DNA of 41,101 nucleotides from Marine Group II euryarchaeote MED-G35 (GTDB lineage: Archaea; Thermoplasmatota; Poseidoniia; Poseidoniales; Thalassarchaeaceae). How positions within the stretch are numbered: position 1 is the first letter of the stretch; every line of letters starts with the position of its first letter. The notes below the pieces were generated by a model that searched no databases, was not told the origin of the DNA, and worked only from the letters and a program-made list of their open reading frames with translations. Shown in pieces: positions 39,246-41,101 of the stretch. Position numbers and translations under genes: made by a program. The DNA lies in contig NTJS01000012.1 of the NCBI GenBank assembly GCA_002457155.1, forward strand, positions 1 to 41,101, written 5' to 3'.

Positions 39246-39304
39246 AAGCGTGTGAGCGGTATCGCAGTCAGTCGGTATCTGTGACTCGTATCGTGGTCAG
39301 ACGG
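39246..39304 (+). repeat. 59-bp dispersed repeat, copy B
   Basis: AAGCGTGTGAGCGGTATCGCAGTCAGTCGGTATCTGTGACTCGTATCGTGGTCAGACGG; 5 mismatches to copy C. Confidence 0.9.
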
Positions 39305-39449
39305 ATCTCCTCAGGACAAATTGCGAATGTGGCCAACTGCCGACACCACCGGCAACGACTTCCCATCCTTCTTTCCCCAGTTTGTTCAATTCTTCTTCCA
39401 GCTTTTTGTTTTTGGTATGCCCTACCACCTTGTATTCCCACATGGCCAT
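39297..39449 (-). CDS. Small DUF4177-like protein (50 aa)
   Basis: Manual translation MAMWEYKVVGHTKNKKLEEELNKLGKEGWEVVAGGVGSWPHSQFVLRRSV*; the WEYKVV...LEEELNKLGKEGWEVV pattern is DUF4177-like. Absent from the ORF track (<60 aa). Confidence 0.65.
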   Translation of the reverse strand: MAMWEYKVVGHTKNKKLEEELNKLGKEGWEVVAGGVGSWPHSQFVLRRSV

Positions 39450-39492
39450 GTAACTGAATAGGGGTACTAGTTTTCAATCTGAGGGAAAGGGG

Positions 39493-39551
39493 CCCTCTGA
39501 CCACAATACGAATCACAGATACCGACTGACTGCGATACCGCTAACACGCTA
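39493..39551 (-). repeat. 59-bp dispersed repeat, copy C (inverted)
   Basis: Reverse complement TAGCGTGTTAGCGGTATCGCAGTCAGTCGGTATCTGTGATTCGTATTGTGGTCAGAGGG. Confidence 0.9.
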
Positions 39552-39608
39552 GTCCATGTTTCGTGGAAAGTGAGTAGTACTATTACTGAATATTATTCTG
39601 CGAATCTA

Positions 39609-40502
39609 ATGAGGGGCTCTATCCTATTGATTTCCGCCCTTCTAATCAGCTCATCGATACCAATGATTCCTTCTTCCGAAGCTCAGATCGTTCCGGAAAT
39701 AGAAATTAGTTGTGAAGATCCAGAGGAGATAGAGGTATTCCCCGGAGCCGAGAGGGAGAGGGAAACGACAGTGTATTGCACTCTGGAAAATCCCAACCCA
39801 TATAGCGAGACCGTGCAATTAACCTACCAATCAGGGGTGCTGATTGCCTCTGGGCCGGGGTCAGTGACCGTTTCCGGGGGCAGCTCCGAGAGTTTCGAGG
39901 TCGAGATTAGGTCTGAAACCAGATCTCCCCCCCTCACACAAATTATCTCTATTTATGCCGAGGTGACCGAGGCAGGTGGCTTCCCGGTTAGCGGGACAAG
40001 TCAGGGAAAGACCGTCGAAGTGACGATCGTTGTTCTGGAATACATGTTTTGCAACTACGACTTCGGTCAAAATGGATTGCTCATCAGTTCTGGAAAGCGA
40101 ATATCCTTCTCATCGGACATTGACTGCTCGACAAACATCTATGGGAATGACGAGGGGATCCAGTTCCAAGCCATAGTTCTCCCAGAAGGGGCGGGTTCCC
40201 TGCCAAGTGGTTTTGATGACGTCAGCGAGACTTGCCAGCCTATCAGGCTCTACAACGTATCCTGTGATTTTGAATTTGAAACCTCGCTACTGCTATTCAA
40301 CTCGTGGGAAGGGTGCATCGAAATCATCGAAGTCGGCGAGATGACTCCCGATGCATGCTCAGGAAACGAATCGATCAGTCTAGAGGTCGTCGCCATAACT
40401 GACGTTATTTCCCAAGCACAGAAATACCCATTGATTTTCATAATTATCATTTTTTCCTCAGTCATTGGCGTAGCAATAAGGCACCATAGGAACAGAGACT
40501 AG
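39609..40502 (+). CDS. Hypothetical secreted/cell-surface protein with C-terminal TM
   Basis: MRGSILLISALLISSSIPMIPSSEAQ signal peptide; Cys-containing ectodomain; C-terminal YPLIFIIIIFSSVIGVAIRHHRNRD. Confidence 0.65.
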   Translation: MRGSILLISALLISSSIPMIPSSEAQIVPEIEISCEDPEEIEVFPGAERERETTVYCTLENPNPYSETVQLTYQSGVLIASGPGSVTVSGGSSESFEVEIRSETRSPPLTQIISIYAEVTEAGGFPVSGTSQGKTVEVTIVVLEYMFCNYDFGQNGLLISSGKRISFSSDIDCSTNIYGNDEGIQFQAIVLPEGAGSLPSGFDDVSETCQPIRLYNVSCDFEFETSLLLFNSWEGCIEIIEVGEMTPDACSGNESISLEVVAITDVISQAQKYPLIFIIIIFSSVIGVAIRHHRNRD

Positions 40503-40514
40503 CGTGTCAGAGGG
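40500..40514 (+). repeat. 15-bp remnant D: first 8 bp and last 7 bp of the 59-bp repeat joined
   Basis: TAGCGTGT+CAGAGGG starting inside the stop codon of the preceding gene; followed by a tandem TCAGAGGGTTC duplication. Confidence 0.5.
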
Positions 40515-40571
40515 TTCTCAGAGGGTTCGGACTCACAAATCCAGACTAGGGTACTCTAGTTTACGCATACA

Positions 40572-40844
40572 TCAGGGTGCTTGGTAATTCCCAGCATGGA
40601 CTAATCCAATATTAACCAGATATTGGATAAAAAGACTGACAGTCCCAGCAATAGACCACACAAAAGATAATTCGAGGGCAGTCCCATCTAGGGCATTAAT
40701 GACAGCGAGAATGTAGAGAAATATCGATAGAAAGAGGAAGAAGTAGCTCTTCTTTATGACATAATATCGGCTCTCATCTTCTTCGGTCCACCATAAGTCA
40801 TTACTGACAACGCCTTCCGAAGACTCATCCATATACATCCACAT
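40572..40844 (-). CDS. Hypothetical small membrane protein (2-3 TM)
   Basis: 90 aa; SYFFLFLSIFLYILAVINAL and LSFVWSIAGTVSLFIQYLVNIGLV hydrophobic segments. Confidence 0.5.
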   Translation of the reverse strand: MWMYMDESSEGVVSNDLWWTEEDESRYYVIKKSYFFLFLSIFLYILAVINALDGTALELSFVWSIAGTVSLFIQYLVNIGLVHAGNYQAP

Positions 40845-40895
40845 GGGAGTGGGTTAATGACATATGCATCAACTTCTCTAGGGAATATGATACGT

Positions 40896-41101
40896 TCAGT
40901 CTTGTTTATTGAACAGTTTATTGGAAAGTTTGTCGAACAATACGAATGCACCCGCCAGTAATCCTGCGAACATTACTCCAATGATTCGGTCAGCGAAGAA
41001 ATCTATGGCGCCTTCAAGCCCTCTTTCCAAGTAAACGTAAAGAAAAATTGGGGCGAGAATTAACAATAAGATTGCTACTATGATAATCGTACGGCGGAAC
41101 A
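40896..41101 (-). CDS. Hypothetical membrane protein, 5' end truncated by window edge
   Basis: Manual translation: ...FRRTIIIVAILLLILAPIFLYVYLERGLEGAIDFFADRIIGVMFAGLLAGAFVLFDKLSNKLFNKQD*; runs off the window so not in the ORF track. Confidence 0.55.
   Translation of the reverse strand, partial: FRRTIIIVAILLLILAPIFLYVYLERGLEGAIDFFADRIIGVMFAGLLAGAFVLFDKLSNKLFNKQD

Noticed and set aside
39158-39457. 99-aa plus-strand ORF spanning repeat copy B
   Set aside because: Translation is partly repeat-derived and lacks domain character; the opposite strand has the better DUF4177-like ORF.
39268-39516. 82-aa minus-strand ORF in the DUF4177 region
   Set aside because: Out of frame with the recognisable MWEYKVV...GWEVV peptide.
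38763-39551. 59-bp repeats as integron attC ('59-base elements')
   Set aside because: Length matches by coincidence; copies have direct sub-repeats, not the inverted R/L boxes of attC, and no integrase was recognised in the window.

Overview
The window looks like an archaeal chromosome segment. Leaderless TATA-type promoters, a TYW1 homolog, an archaeal-type HADH-ECH fusion, S2, a presenilin-type protease and TSP3-repeat secreted proteins suggest a planktonic Thermoplasmatota/Poseidoniia-like (Marine Group II) lineage; that placement is inference. Most of it is compact: three winged-helix regulators, a HADH/ECH fusion, three glycosyltransferases plus an acyltransferase, an ABC/FtsX locus with two ATPases, TYW1, M28 peptidase, two YbjQ proteins, guaB, msrA, an AlkB-type monooxygenase, pdxH, dus, rpsB, groEL/groES, signal peptidase, dCMP deaminase, folC, presenilin-like protease and serS. 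The right end (about 35.7-36.5 kb and 38.8-41.1 kb) is more AT-rich and accessory-like. It has small membrane or secreted genes and a dispersed 59-bp repeat (three near-identical copies plus a 15-bp end-to-end remnant) touching gene 3' ends. The best candidates for something undescribed are: (1) an ABC ATPase with a C-terminal AbrB-like segment and a zinc ribbon, in a two-ATPase/one-double-FtsX locus; (2) the 59-bp repeat family; (3) a cluster of three tiny ORFs, one a 47-aa zinc-ribbon protein, absent from the ORF track; (4) a SelB/EF-1A-like protein that has lost its GTPase motifs. No rRNA, tRNA, CRISPR array or transposase was recognised. All family calls are by eye, with no database search.
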